From positions 124,001-188,000 of the forward strand of contig QAYY01000003.1 of the NCBI GenBank assembly GCA_003054665.1: 64,000 nt of DNA, given 5' to 3'. The translations under genes were made by a program, and so were the position numbers. Source of the DNA: Opitutaceae bacterium EW11 (GTDB lineage Bacteria > Verrucomicrobiota > Verrucomicrobiia > Opitutales > Opitutaceae). The notes below the pieces were generated by a model. It was not told the origin of the DNA. It saw only the letters and a program-made list of their open reading frames with translations, and searched no databases. This document shows, piece by piece, positions 35,046 to 43,200 of this stretch (positions are counted from its first letter, which is position 1; every line of letters begins with the position of its first letter).

Positions 35046-35065
35046 TGTAGTGGAGGCCCACTACA
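35046..35065 (-). promoter_or_regulatory. Operator-like dyad upstream of the TonB receptor
   Basis: A perfect 8+8 inverted repeat TGTAGTGG-aggc-CCACTACA lies 23 bases upstream of the receptor ATG (minus strand). It overlaps a possible -10 (TATTGT on the minus strand, 35063-35068). The position suits repression of the receptor/hydrolase pair. The regulator is not identifiable from this window. Confidence 0.5.
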
Positions 35066-35340
35066 ATACGCCGTTTTGCTCCGAAAAAAACCGGCAGCGG
35101 CGGGCAAGAGAGCCGCGCGACCCTCCGCCGACAAAACCTTTAGTGTGACATCTTGGAGACGGCGTCACCGGATCGTGACGAAGGTCCGCGAGGGCGTCGG
35201 TTGTGCGACGATGAGGCGTATTCGCCAACAGGATGCACGCGACGGAGCGCCTGCGGGTGACGCGACACGCCCCTGTGGCACGCGAGATTCGGCAACCGAC
35301 TGGATTCCCGCGCTGGAGGGCGCGGCACTGTCCGCGCCTC

Positions 35341-35359
35341 GGCATCGGAATCCGATGCC
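35341..35359. repeat. Palindrome C2
   Basis: This is the 19-base palindrome GGCATCGGAATCCGATGCC, preceded by GGCGCGGCACTGTCCGCGCC. It is the second of three copies. Confidence 0.8.
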
Positions 35360-35397
35360 GGTGAGATGGTCTTCCGATGCGATCTCTCCCCTCCAAT

Positions 35398-35464
35398 GTG
35401 GGCGGGGCGCCCCCACCCCGCACCCGCGACGTCGCAACCTGCCGGGTGAGGGCACCCCGCCCAC
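35398..35464. repeat. Palindromic repeat family A, full copy 7
   Basis: GTGGGCGGGGCGCCCCCACC leads to the GCGACGTCGC core and right arm GGGTGAGGGCACCCCGCCCAC. Both arms carry their own hairpin. Confidence 0.85.
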
Positions 35465-35532
35465 AACAACCCCTCCAACTCGATGACGCCCTGGCGATAC
35501 GTCGGGAAGCTGGCGGCGATTCTGCAGGCGAC

Positions 35533-35588
35533 GCGCGGGCGAGCCAGGGCTCGCCCGCAAAAGGCGGCGAGAGCTCGCCGCACTCCAG
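35533..35588. repeat. Double-hairpin repeat D2 (inverted)
   Basis: This is the reverse complement of 13294-13350: GCGGGCGAGCC-ag-GGCTCGCCCGC, then GGCGGCGAG-ag-CTCGCCGC and ACTCCAG. Confidence 0.8.
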
Positions 35589-35600
35589 AGGAAGGGGCTG

Positions 35601-35682
35601 TCTGCGCTGGTCGCGAAACCGAAGCTTCACGCGGGCGACGCGAAGGTGTCGTCGCAGGGACGCGCCGACCCACCCGCAAGCG
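35601..35682. repeat. Repeat family B, right half (copy 4)
   Basis: The copy contains GTCGTCGCAGGGACGCGCCG and ends in ACCCACCCGCAAGCG. This corresponds to one arm plus interior of the full elements at 15806 and 23061, in inverted orientation to B1. Confidence 0.7.
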
Positions 35683-35725
35683 TAGGACCTTGAGAGAAGC
35701 GCCAATGCGATCTCTCCCTTCCGAT

Positions 35726-35788
35726 GAGGGCGGGGTGCTCACGCGCAGAGCGACGTCGCAACCTGCCGGGTGGGGGCACCCGGCCCAC
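35726..35788. repeat. Palindromic repeat family A, copy 8 (left arm shortened)
   Basis: GAGGGCGGGGTGCTCACGCG runs into AGAGCGACGTCGCAACC, and the right arm GGGTGGGGGCACCCGGCCCAC follows. The left arm has lost part of its hairpin. Confidence 0.8.
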
Positions 35789-35833
35789 AACAAACCAAGA
35801 CCCGCGCGGCGTCCGGCGATCGCGGGCGAGCCC

Positions 35834-37681
35834 TTACTCCTGCGGAACGTACGCGCCCGGGAAGGCCGGCGCGCCATGCTTCAGCTTGAGCAACTCGCGG
35901 ATCGACTCCGGCAGAGCGATGCCGTTGCCGGCGCCAGGAAACGCGCGCAGCAGCTCGAAACGCTCCAGCTGCGTGCTCTTGAAAAGCGCGCCCCAATAAT
36001 CCGGATACACCTGCGCCTTCGCTTCGAAACGCGAGTCGGCTTTCCGAAAATCCTCGATCGAGGAAAACTCGAGCAGGCCCTTCTCGTTCTGCACCGGCGC
36101 CCACGCCAGCAACGGCTGCGGCCTCGCCGGCGCGCGGCGCGCGTAGACGTTGCCGTCAATTTCCTTCGCCTGCGGATCCTTCAGCTGATCGCGCAGCTTC
36201 GGCGATTGGATGAACTCGATCAACGGGCCGGCAAACGTCTCGTCCGCCACGAGCAGGTTGTTCACGAAGACGTGGCCCTTGCGGTCTGCCACCGCGGGAC
36301 CGGCGCTGGGATGCCAGCCGAAGTGATCGCCCACCGCGCTCCGCTCGGTGCGCTCGATCGAGGCAACGCTGTTGAAAAACGTGTTCTGGTACATCTGGAC
36401 GTTCGAGCTGTTCAAAACGCGCACGCCCTTGTTGCAGTTGACGAAAACATTCCCGGCACAGATCGCGCCCTTCGAAATCTCGAAAAAGAACCCGTCGTTG
36501 GTGCGCTCGACCCAGTTGTTCACGAACACGCCGTCGACGTTTCCGACGTCGTACCAGATGCCGCTGGCATAGGGGTTGTCGATGATCAGGTTGTCCCGGC
36601 ACGTCACGCGGTACGACTGATTGAAGATCTTCACCGCGGAGGCGTAGTAGCCGCTGATCTGCTCCGCGCTGTTCGTGCGGGTCACGATGTTTTTCTCCAG
36701 CAGCACGTCGGCCGAATCGATCACGTACAGGCCTTCCGTGCCGCAGTCGGCCACGAGGCAGTTGCGGATGACGAGCTTGTCGCCGCGCAGATACCCGGCC
36801 ACGCGCGAGCAGAACGAGATGGTGTCGTTTTCGAGCAGGGTGCCGACGACTTCCTTGCCGAACTTCGACGGATCCATGTACGCGTTGGGCTCGGTGCCCT
36901 CCACTTCCAGCGCGCGGTAGGCGTATTGGGTGAAGGTGATGCCGCGGATCGCGGGCCCCTGCCGGTCGTTTTGTTTTCCGTGCACGTCCTGGATGGTGCG
37001 GACGAGCGCGCTGTCCTGGGTCGTGATCTCAACCAGGTGATCCTTCGGATCCCTGCCGATGTAGATCTGCCCCGCCTCGTAATCGATGTGGTAGGTCTTT
37101 TCCGTCACCTCCTGGTCGCCGCCCACCGCGGCCAGCAACTCGCCGTCGAAAAACACCATGTCGTTGTTAAACACATACAGCGGCGTGATCTTCCCCTGCC
37201 GCTCGCGCCGCCACCAATCCGCCGGACGCGCCGGAAAAAGTTTCTTCCACGAGGTGCGCCAGAGACCGTTGGGCTGCGCCACCCACTCGGTGGCCACCTC
37301 GGTGCCCTTGAAGATCGGCCGCTCATCGGCGTAGGGCTGGATCGTGACGCCCTGGTTCAACTTCAAGCCGCCGACGCGATACGTGCCGCCGCGAAGGACA
37401 ATGGCGTCGCCCGTGGTGACCTGCGCGATCGCCGATTCGATCGTCGTGGGCTGCTCGAGCGTGTTGCCTGGCGAGGCCGCGTTGCCGCTCGGGCTGACGT
37501 AGAAAATGCGCTTCGCCTTCGGCAGCTCGTAGCGCTGCTGAACCGGACCGTACGGACCGCCGGACGGCTGGGCGGCCGCCGGCGGCGCGGCAAAAAGACC
37601 GCCCAACGCCACCCCGGCCAGCACGCGGAAAAGAACCAGAGGACGGGAAGAAACGAACGAAACGAGAGTGCGCGTGTTCAT
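35834..37681 (-). CDS. Secreted right-handed beta-helix protein
   Basis: This 615-residue protein has a signal peptide (about 1-38, ending PAAAQP). The N-terminal segment KRIFYVSPSGNAASPGNT (in part), then IESAIAQVTTGDAIVLRGGTY (in part), is the typical opening of DUF1565/beta-helix surface proteins. Rungs follow from about 230 to 480 (AIRGITFTQYAY, VIRNCLVADCGTEGLYV, NIVTRTNSAEQISGYYA, NLIIDNPYASGIWYD, NWVERTNDGFFFEIS, NVFVNCNKGVRVL, NTFFNSVASIERTE). Such proteins often bind or cleave polysaccharides; no catalytic set can be assigned. The start at 37681 is the Met before the signal peptide. It is divergent from the gene at 37868 and unrelated at the sequence level to the beta-helix protein at 13832. 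Confidence 0.75.
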   Translation of the reverse strand: MNTRTLVSFVSSRPLVLFRVLAGVALGGLFAAPPAAAQPSGGPYGPVQQRYELPKAKRIFYVSPSGNAASPGNTLEQPTTIESAIAQVTTGDAIVLRGGTYRVGGLKLNQGVTIQPYADERPIFKGTEVATEWVAQPNGLWRTSWKKLFPARPADWWRRERQGKITPLYVFNNDMVFFDGELLAAVGGDQEVTEKTYHIDYEAGQIYIGRDPKDHLVEITTQDSALVRTIQDVHGKQNDRQGPAIRGITFTQYAYRALEVEGTEPNAYMDPSKFGKEVVGTLLENDTISFCSRVAGYLRGDKLVIRNCLVADCGTEGLYVIDSADVLLEKNIVTRTNSAEQISGYYASAVKIFNQSYRVTCRDNLIIDNPYASGIWYDVGNVDGVFVNNWVERTNDGFFFEISKGAICAGNVFVNCNKGVRVLNSSNVQMYQNTFFNSVASIERTERSAVGDHFGWHPSAGPAVADRKGHVFVNNLLVADETFAGPLIEFIQSPKLRDQLKDPQAKEIDGNVYARRAPARPQPLLAWAPVQNEKGLLEFSSIEDFRKADSRFEAKAQVYPDYWGALFKSTQLERFELLRAFPGAGNGIALPESIRELLKLKHGAPAFPGAYVPQE

Positions 37682-37867
37682 GAAGGGTATTGCCGACACC
37701 ATGCAGCCGACGGCGTGGAATGACACATCGGATCGTCGGAAAAGTTGTTCGAACGGTAGACTGGCTTCGCTTCCTCGGAGCACCGCTCAGCCCCGGCCGG
37801 CGCCGCCGCGTTCCGGGGCGTCAACGCGTTTGACGCACGCGCTTCGTTTGCTGTTTGTCCTGACGGC

Positions 37868-38647
37868 ATGAAGCGTTCGTCCGGCAGTTTCCTCGTCGCA
37901 GCGCTCGCGCTCGCCCTCGGCGCGCTCCCGGTCTTCGGGCAAAAGGAGAAGCAACTGGATGAGCAGCGCTCCGCCGCGGCCTCTTTGCTCGCGCTTGGCC
38001 GCGTTTCATCCGCGGCGACACCGCCGGCCACGGACGTCAAAGCCACCGTCGCCGAGCGGATCGCGCTCCACCGAAAGCAACTCGCCGCCGATTCCGCACT
38101 CCACCGCGCGACGGTGGACAAGGCCTTCGCCGACACCCTCGGACGCGCTCCCACGGAGCAGGAACGGCAGGCTTCGGCGAGTCCCGTCCGCACCTACAGC
38201 GAACTCGTGGCCGCCGAGTTGAAACGACTCGCCGACGACCCCGCCGCCTACAGCCGGCTCATCCACCGCGCCTACCGCCGGATCGCCGGCCGCGACGCCT
38301 ATGACGCGGAGATCGCGTACTGGAACCGCCACGACCGTCTGCCTTTTGCCCTGCTGCTCGCCGCCGTGCAGAACTGGGCCCGCCGCAATCAGCCCGGGCT
38401 CACGGTCACCAGCGGCACCGCCATCGTCTCGCCCAACAGCGACTACCTGTGCGCCGTTCCGCTTTCGCCCGCCGTCGCGGATGAGGCCCGCGTCGCGCTC
38501 GGTTTTGTCTCCGCGGACTCGATACCCACGCCGACCGCCTACGGAAAAAACGTCGTCGGCTCCGGCGCCGGGCAGCTCGTGACCGATGGGCACATCGCTT
38601 TCGCCTACGCCGGCAGCGAGATCGTCTCGTCGCTCGCGAATCGCTGA
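37868..38647 (+). CDS. Hypothetical secreted protein
   Basis: This 259-residue protein has a signal peptide (1-24, LALALGALPVFGQ). The region about 60-165 is helical and basic (TVAERIALHRKQLAADSALH, YSRLIHRAYRRIAGRDAYDA), with a faint resemblance to the helical DUF4214-type modules found in some extracellular proteins. The C-terminal part (about 180-259) is smaller, with TSGTAIVSPNSDYL and GSGAGQLVTDGHIAFAYAG. I do not recognise the family. It starts 186 bases from the divergent beta-helix gene, and no operon partner is evident. Confidence 0.6.
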   Translation: MKRSSGSFLVAALALALGALPVFGQKEKQLDEQRSAAASLLALGRVSSAATPPATDVKATVAERIALHRKQLAADSALHRATVDKAFADTLGRAPTEQERQASASPVRTYSELVAAELKRLADDPAAYSRLIHRAYRRIAGRDAYDAEIAYWNRHDRLPFALLLAAVQNWARRNQPGLTVTSGTAIVSPNSDYLCAVPLSPAVADEARVALGFVSADSIPTPTAYGKNVVGSGAGQLVTDGHIAFAYAGSEIVSSLANR

Positions 38648-38824
38648 ACGCAGTTCGCCGCGGCGGGCGAGATCGGTCCGCCGCAGGGCTCTTCCCGCCG
38701 ACGCTGCGGCTGAAGGCGGCAGAGAAGCTCAAACGAATGATGCGCCCGGCGTTCGCGGCCGCGGCGGTTTGGCACAGGGTGCGGTCCGGCCCGATTTGTT
38801 CTCCAACACGCCTGCCCCGACCCC

Positions 38825-39607
38825 ATGAAACTCGCGAATCTCGCCTCCCTCGCCGTCCTCCTCGCCTGCAGTGTCCCGCTCTCCGTAGCTTCCGACACGC
38901 CGGTCGTACCCGACTGGGCTCAACCCGGCTCCGCGACCCACCAGCAAGTCCCGCCTCCGCCGGATTTTCATCGCGCGACCAAAACGTTTCCCGGACCGAT
39001 CGGCATTTTCGACGGACAATCCGACATCGGCGCCGCGGTGGTGCCCGGCAGCGCTTCGTTCGATCCGCTCTCGAAGCGCTACACGATCCACTCCGCCGGC
39101 TACAACATCTGGTACACCCGCGACGAGTTTCGCTACCTCTGGAAGAAGGCATCGGGCGACCTCTCGCTCGCCGCGGATATCGCGTTCCCCAATCCGGATG
39201 GCTACTTCGATCGCAAAGTCGTCCTGGTGATCCGCCAGGATCTCGACGACGACTCCAAGGAAGTGATGGTCGCCCTGCACGGAGGCGGTTTGATCCACCT
39301 CGCGCAGCGCCCCGAGAAGGGCGGCAACATCAAGGAAGACGCGCGGATCGAGGCGCCCAAAGCGGGCGAAGCGACAAAACACGCCGCCGCGCCCAAGCGC
39401 CTCGCCATCGAAAAGCGCGGCGACACGTTTGCGCTCTACGTCAGCCTCAACGGCGAACCCCTGCACCCCGTGGGCGCCACGGCCCAGCTGAAGTTGGATC
39501 AGCCGTTCTACGTCGGGATCGGCTTCTGCTCGCACCTGCCTGCGACCTCCGACACCGCCATCGTTTCAAACGTCGTCCTCGAAAACGCCGCCGGGAAGTT
39601 GAAGTAG
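38825..39607 (+). CDS. Secreted beta-sandwich (ConA-like) protein
   Basis: This 260-residue protein has a signal peptide (1-22, LLACSVPLSVAS). The mature protein is a beta-sandwich: FDGQSDIGAAVVPGSASFDP, YTIHSAGYNIWYTRDEFRYLW and KRLAIEKRGDTFALYVSLNG, ending AIVSNVVLENA. This resembles the lectin-like domain found in proteins annotated with DUF1349 or 'TolB-associated' modules, which measure or bind carbohydrate. No catalytic residues are seen. It is a single-gene unit, followed by a repeat spacer. Confidence 0.65.
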   Translation: MKLANLASLAVLLACSVPLSVASDTPVVPDWAQPGSATHQQVPPPPDFHRATKTFPGPIGIFDGQSDIGAAVVPGSASFDPLSKRYTIHSAGYNIWYTRDEFRYLWKKASGDLSLAADIAFPNPDGYFDRKVVLVIRQDLDDDSKEVMVALHGGGLIHLAQRPEKGGNIKEDARIEAPKAGEATKHAAAPKRLAIEKRGDTFALYVSLNGEPLHPVGATAQLKLDQPFYVGIGFCSHLPATSDTAIVSNVVLENAAGKLK

Positions 39608-39706
39608 TCCGAGACGGCCACGGCAGAGCCCGCACGTATTCGGAATACCTGGGGGGCTGAGGTTCTCTCTATTCAAGGTGCGCCGCCGTGCGTGCCTTGG
39701 TTTGTT

Positions 39707-39773
39707 GTGGGCCGGGTGCCCTCACCCGGCGGGTTGCGACTTCGCGGGTGCGGGGTGGGGGCACCCCGCCCAC
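39707..39773. repeat. Palindromic repeat family A, full copy 9
   Basis: GTGGGCCGGGTGCCCTCACC leads to the modified core TTGCGACTTCGCGG and right arm GGGGTGGGGGCACCCC-GCCCAC. It is oriented opposite to copies 1 and 2. Confidence 0.85.
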
Positions 39774-39811
39774 ATCGGAGGGGAGAGATCGCATCGAAAG
39801 ACTATCTCACC

Positions 39812-39830
39812 GGCATCGGATTCCGATGCC
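39812..39830. repeat. Palindrome C3
   Basis: GGCATCGGATTCCGATGCC is followed by GAGGCGCGGACGGCGCCGCG. This is the same flank as C1 at 13102. Confidence 0.8.
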
Positions 39831-39900
39831 GAGGCGCGGACGGCGCCGCGCCCTCCAGCGTGGATACCCGAGGTGGCAGGCATCGCCGTCGCCCCTGCGT

Positions 39901-39946
39901 CCTCTGACCTCTGACCTCTGACCTCTGACCTCCGTACTCTGACCGC
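39901..39946. repeat. Seven-base tandem repeat (CCTCTGA)
   Basis: Four perfect units run from 39901 to 39928, then a degenerate tail (CCTCCGTACTCTGACC) follows. It lies in non-coding sequence and may be variable in copy number. Confidence 0.8.
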
Positions 39947-40008
39947 CTCCCGGAAACTGCCGATCCCTTGCGCAGCACCAGTTCCGCCGTCGGGTGTCAT
40001 GCCGCCGC

Positions 40009-41187
40009 ATGGAAGACTCCGCACCGGCGCCTGCCAGCTCGCACGAGAACAACTTCAATTTCCTTCGCCTGCTGTTCGCGAGCTTGGTGCTGTTTGCCCA
40101 CGGACCGGAACTGGTCGACGGCAACCGTTCGCGCGAGCTGCTCACGCTGCTGTTCGGGAATTCCCGCTACACGCTGGGCATGATTGCGGTGGCCGGTTTC
40201 TTTTTCATCAGCGGCTACCTCATCCTGCAGAGCTGGAACCGGAATCCGCGGCTGGTGCCGTACCTGGGCAAGCGCCTGCGCCGCATCGTTCCGGGTTTCT
40301 GGGCGGCGTCGCTGGTCTGCGCGTTGATCGTCGGCCCCCTGGGCGCTCCCGCGGCGGACTATTTTGCGCAATTTTCTCTCAAGCGGTTTGTGATGGGGGC
40401 GTTGTTTCTGACGGAGCCGTCGATTCCGCCGGTATTCGCGGGACAACCACAGCCGTTCGTCAACGGCTCGATGTGGACGATCCAGTACGAGTTTTTCTGC
40501 TACCTTGCGGTGATCTTGCTCGGCACACTTGGGCTGGCGCGCCGTCCCAGGCTTTATCTCGGCCTTGCCGTGCTCCTGCTGGCGGCGGTCATCGCGGTGG
40601 ATCTTCACCCCATCGTCGTGCCGCAGTTCCGGTTCTATTATCTTCTGCCGGCGAACGTGGAGCGGCTGACGACGCTCTGGATGCTGTTTTGTGTGGGCGG
40701 GTGTTTTCTCCTTTTCCGAAACGAGATTCGGTTCACCCGGGCGCGGACCGTCATCGCCGCGGCCATCCTGGTGTTGGGGTTATGTGTCCCGAGCCTCACC
40801 CGCTACTGCCTGATCACGGGCGGCGCGTATCTGCTCTTTGCCGTCGCCTTCGCCCGGATACCGCTCTTTGCCTGGTTCAACTCGAAGCCGGACATATCGT
40901 ATGGCGTGTACCTCTACGGATGGCCGGTGCAGAAGCTGATCCACTGGTACCTGCCGCGGTTGTCGCCGGCATGGCTCGTGGGGCTCGCGCTGCCGATCTG
41001 CGCGGGGTGCGGTTGGCTGAGCTGGCATGCGGTGGAAAAACGTTTCCTCGGCTCAAGGCGGCGCGTCGCAGCGCGCGTCGCGCCCGCCGTGGTGTCGGTG
41101 CCCTCGCTCGCCTCGGTGGAAACGCCGGAGACGGGGAACTCCCCGATGCAGCTGGCGACCGATGTCGCACGCGAGGCGGCCGACTAA
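40009..41187 (+). CDS. Acyltransferase-3 family membrane protein (OafA/YrhL-like)
   Basis: This 392-residue integral membrane protein is of the acyltransferase-3 family, which O-acylates sugars of lipopolysaccharide, exopolysaccharide or other envelope glycans. The hallmark N-terminus is NNFNFLRLLFASLVLFAHG, with the conserved Arg and His. It continues with GFFFISGYLIL, then SMWTIQYEFFCYL and about ten transmembrane helices, ending with ISYGVYLYGWPVQ and SWHAVEKRFL. A GTG at 39994 could add five residues; the ATG at 40009 (MEDSAPAP) is preferred. The polar C-terminal tail of about 40 residues is cytoplasmic. It is a lone gene, and no sugar-synthesis genes adjoin it. Confidence 0.82.
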   Translation: MEDSAPAPASSHENNFNFLRLLFASLVLFAHGPELVDGNRSRELLTLLFGNSRYTLGMIAVAGFFFISGYLILQSWNRNPRLVPYLGKRLRRIVPGFWAASLVCALIVGPLGAPAADYFAQFSLKRFVMGALFLTEPSIPPVFAGQPQPFVNGSMWTIQYEFFCYLAVILLGTLGLARRPRLYLGLAVLLLAAVIAVDLHPIVVPQFRFYYLLPANVERLTTLWMLFCVGGCFLLFRNEIRFTRARTVIAAAILVLGLCVPSLTRYCLITGGAYLLFAVAFARIPLFAWFNSKPDISYGVYLYGWPVQKLIHWYLPRLSPAWLVGLALPICAGCGWLSWHAVEKRFLGSRRRVAARVAPAVVSVPSLASVETPETGNSPMQLATDVAREAAD

Positions 41188-41414
41188 GGCGGCGTCGGGG
41201 TAGGCAGAGGGGCGAGAAGCAGCCGGCGGGTACTCCAGCGGCGCGTTTCGCCCGCTCGCATTGCCTTGCAGGTGGTGCAGTTGCCGTCGTGGGTACGTCC
41301 ATTCGGGCCTAGGGCCGCCGAAACACTCGGTATCCTTGTGCTAAAGCCCGTCGGTTTTGGGACCGATAGGAGAGGGACAGGAGCGCACTAACCCATTTTC
41401 CTACCCCGGCTTCC

Positions 41415-43181
41415 ATGACAGTGCGGACAGACAGCGGTGACCTCGCGGCCAAAGGCTTGGAGCCGCCGGCTGAGCCTGCGGCGGGCGCACCGGCAGACTT
41501 CGATCAGGCCGTGATTCCCCCGCCGAAGCCGGACGGCGAAACGAGTTCGCTCATCTCGTCGGTGCTGGAAGCGACGCCGGACATCGTCGCCGTATTCGAG
41601 CTTCCGAGCGGCGCCGCGCGATACATCAACCGTGCCGGTATTCGTCGCCTCTCGCCCGACCGCGTTCCCGATCTCCGACGGCTTGGGCTATCCTCGATCA
41701 TCGGGCCCGCCAGCCAGGACCAAGTGAGGGGCGAAGTGCTGCCGCGCGTTCAGGTCCTCGGAAACTGGTCCGGAGTGGTGCATCTGCGCGACACCTCGGG
41801 TGCGGAATTCCGGCTCTTCGCGACGTTTCTTTCGGAGCGGGTCCTGGCGCGGCGAAACCTCGTTTTCCTGCACGCCATGGTGCCGGTCGAGCATATCAAT
41901 GCCGAGTCCTCCATCGCCGAACACGAGCTGCTGCGCGCGATCCTCGAGACGCTGCCCGACTGTGTGTATTTCAAGGATCTCTCCAGCCGCTTCATCCGGA
42001 TCAGCCGCGCGATGGCGCGGAAATTCCATATCGGCGATCCGAGCGATGCGATTGGGAAGACCGACTTCGACTTTTTTGCGGACGACCACGCCATTCCGGC
42101 GTTCAACGACGAGCAGCAGATCATCGCGACGGGGAAACCCATCCTCGACATCGAGGAAAAGGAGGTCTTCGAGGACGGACGTATCGAATGGGTGCATACC
42201 TGCAAGTTCCCCTTCCGCGATCTCCAGGGGAAACTCATCGGCACCTTCGGCATCTCGCGGGACATCACGGCCAAGAAGAAGGACGACGAGGAACGCAGGC
42301 AGATGGAGGTGCGGCTCCAGCTCGCCCAGAAGCTCGAATCGGTCGGCCGGCTCGCCGCGGGCGTGGCGCACGAGATCAACACCCCGACGCAGTTCGTTTC
42401 CGACAACGCCCGCTTTCTCAGCACCTCGTTTTCCGAGCTGACCCAGGTGCTCGACGCCTATCACGGGCTGCTGCAGAGGCTGAAGTCCGACCCGACGTAT
42501 GCCGACCAGGTCGCCGAGATCGAGCGCGTCGAAGCCGAGGTGGACCTCGATTACCTGACGGCCGAAATTCCGAAAACGCTCGACCAGTCGATCGACGGCC
42601 TCGGCCGCATCGGAAGAATCGTCGGTTCGCTGAAGGAGTTTTCCCATCCCAACGGGGAGGGCCGCCAGGCCGCCAATCTGAACCGGGCGATCGAAACCGC
42701 GGTGGCGGTTTCGCGCCACGAATGGAAGTACGTCGCCGAAGTCACGACCGAGCTCGACCCGAAGCTCCCGCTCGTGCCCTGCGTGCTCGACGAATTCTCC
42801 CAAGCGGTGCTCAACCTCATCATCAACGCCGCCCATGCGATCGCGGACCGCATCAAAGACTCGCCGGAAACCAAAGGTCGGATCACGCTTCGTACGCGCA
42901 CGGAGGGGGAGTGGGTGACGGTGGAAGTCGAAGACACCGGCACCGGAATGAGCCCCGAAGTGCGAGCCCACATGTTCGAGCCGTTTTTCACCACCAAACC
43001 TCTCGGTAAAGGCACGGGACAGGGCCTCGCCATCGTGCACTCCGTGATCGTCAAAGGCCACGGAGGCCAGGTCGACTGCCGGACCGAGCCCGGGCGCGGC
43101 TCCACCTTCATCCTCCGCCTGCCGTTGATCGCTCCGGCCGACACGTCCGACGCCTCCGGCGGGAACGGCCGCCATCCCTGA
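41415..43181 (+). CDS. PAS-domain sensor histidine kinase
   Basis: This 588-residue soluble kinase has no transmembrane segment. It has two PAS domains (about 46-160; about 168-290, with YFKDLSSRFIRISRAMA and GKTDFDFFADDH, ending GTFGISRDITAKKK). A linker coil precedes the dimerisation domain with the phospho-acceptor H319 (GRLAAGVAHEINTP). The catalytic ATPase domain (about 400-580) has N box LNLIINAAHAI, G1 VEDTGTGM, F box MFEPFFTTKP and G2 GTGQGLAIVHS. It is presumably a cytoplasmic sensor of redox or ligand state that phosphorylates the response regulator encoded 19 bases downstream. The insertion between H box and N box (about 335-400) is longer than in minimal kinases. Confidence 0.9.
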   Translation: MTVRTDSGDLAAKGLEPPAEPAAGAPADFDQAVIPPPKPDGETSSLISSVLEATPDIVAVFELPSGAARYINRAGIRRLSPDRVPDLRRLGLSSIIGPASQDQVRGEVLPRVQVLGNWSGVVHLRDTSGAEFRLFATFLSERVLARRNLVFLHAMVPVEHINAESSIAEHELLRAILETLPDCVYFKDLSSRFIRISRAMARKFHIGDPSDAIGKTDFDFFADDHAIPAFNDEQQIIATGKPILDIEEKEVFEDGRIEWVHTCKFPFRDLQGKLIGTFGISRDITAKKKDDEERRQMEVRLQLAQKLESVGRLAAGVAHEINTPTQFVSDNARFLSTSFSELTQVLDAYHGLLQRLKSDPTYADQVAEIERVEAEVDLDYLTAEIPKTLDQSIDGLGRIGRIVGSLKEFSHPNGEGRQAANLNRAIETAVAVSRHEWKYVAEVTTELDPKLPLVPCVLDEFSQAVLNLIINAAHAIADRIKDSPETKGRITLRTRTEGEWVTVEVEDTGTGMSPEVRAHMFEPFFTTKPLGKGTGQGLAIVHSVIVKGHGGQVDCRTEPGRGSTFILRLPLIAPADTSDASGGNGRHP

Positions 43182-43200
43182 CCTGACTATTTGCCGCTCC

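Larger units (their letters stand above)
35024..35833. other. Gene-free spacer: receptor promoter region and repeat cluster
   Basis: Next to the receptor is an operator-like dyad (35046-35065). Further on come a B-related fragment (about 35238-35288), palindrome C2 (35341-35359), full repeat A7 (35398-35464), inverted D2 (35533-35588), half-unit B4 (35601-35682) and full repeat A8 (35726-35788). No gene is supported. Confidence 0.7.
39608..40008. other. Repeat-filled spacer
   Basis: The spacer contains full repeat A9 (39707-39773), palindrome C3 (39812-39830) and a short 7-base tandem array (39901-39946). No gene is supported. Confidence 0.7.

Noticed and set aside
32513-35050. Plus-strand open frame of 845 codons opposite the TonB receptor
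   Set aside because: It is a codon-bias shadow. The minus strand has signal peptide, plug and barrel motifs, while the plus translation matches no fold.
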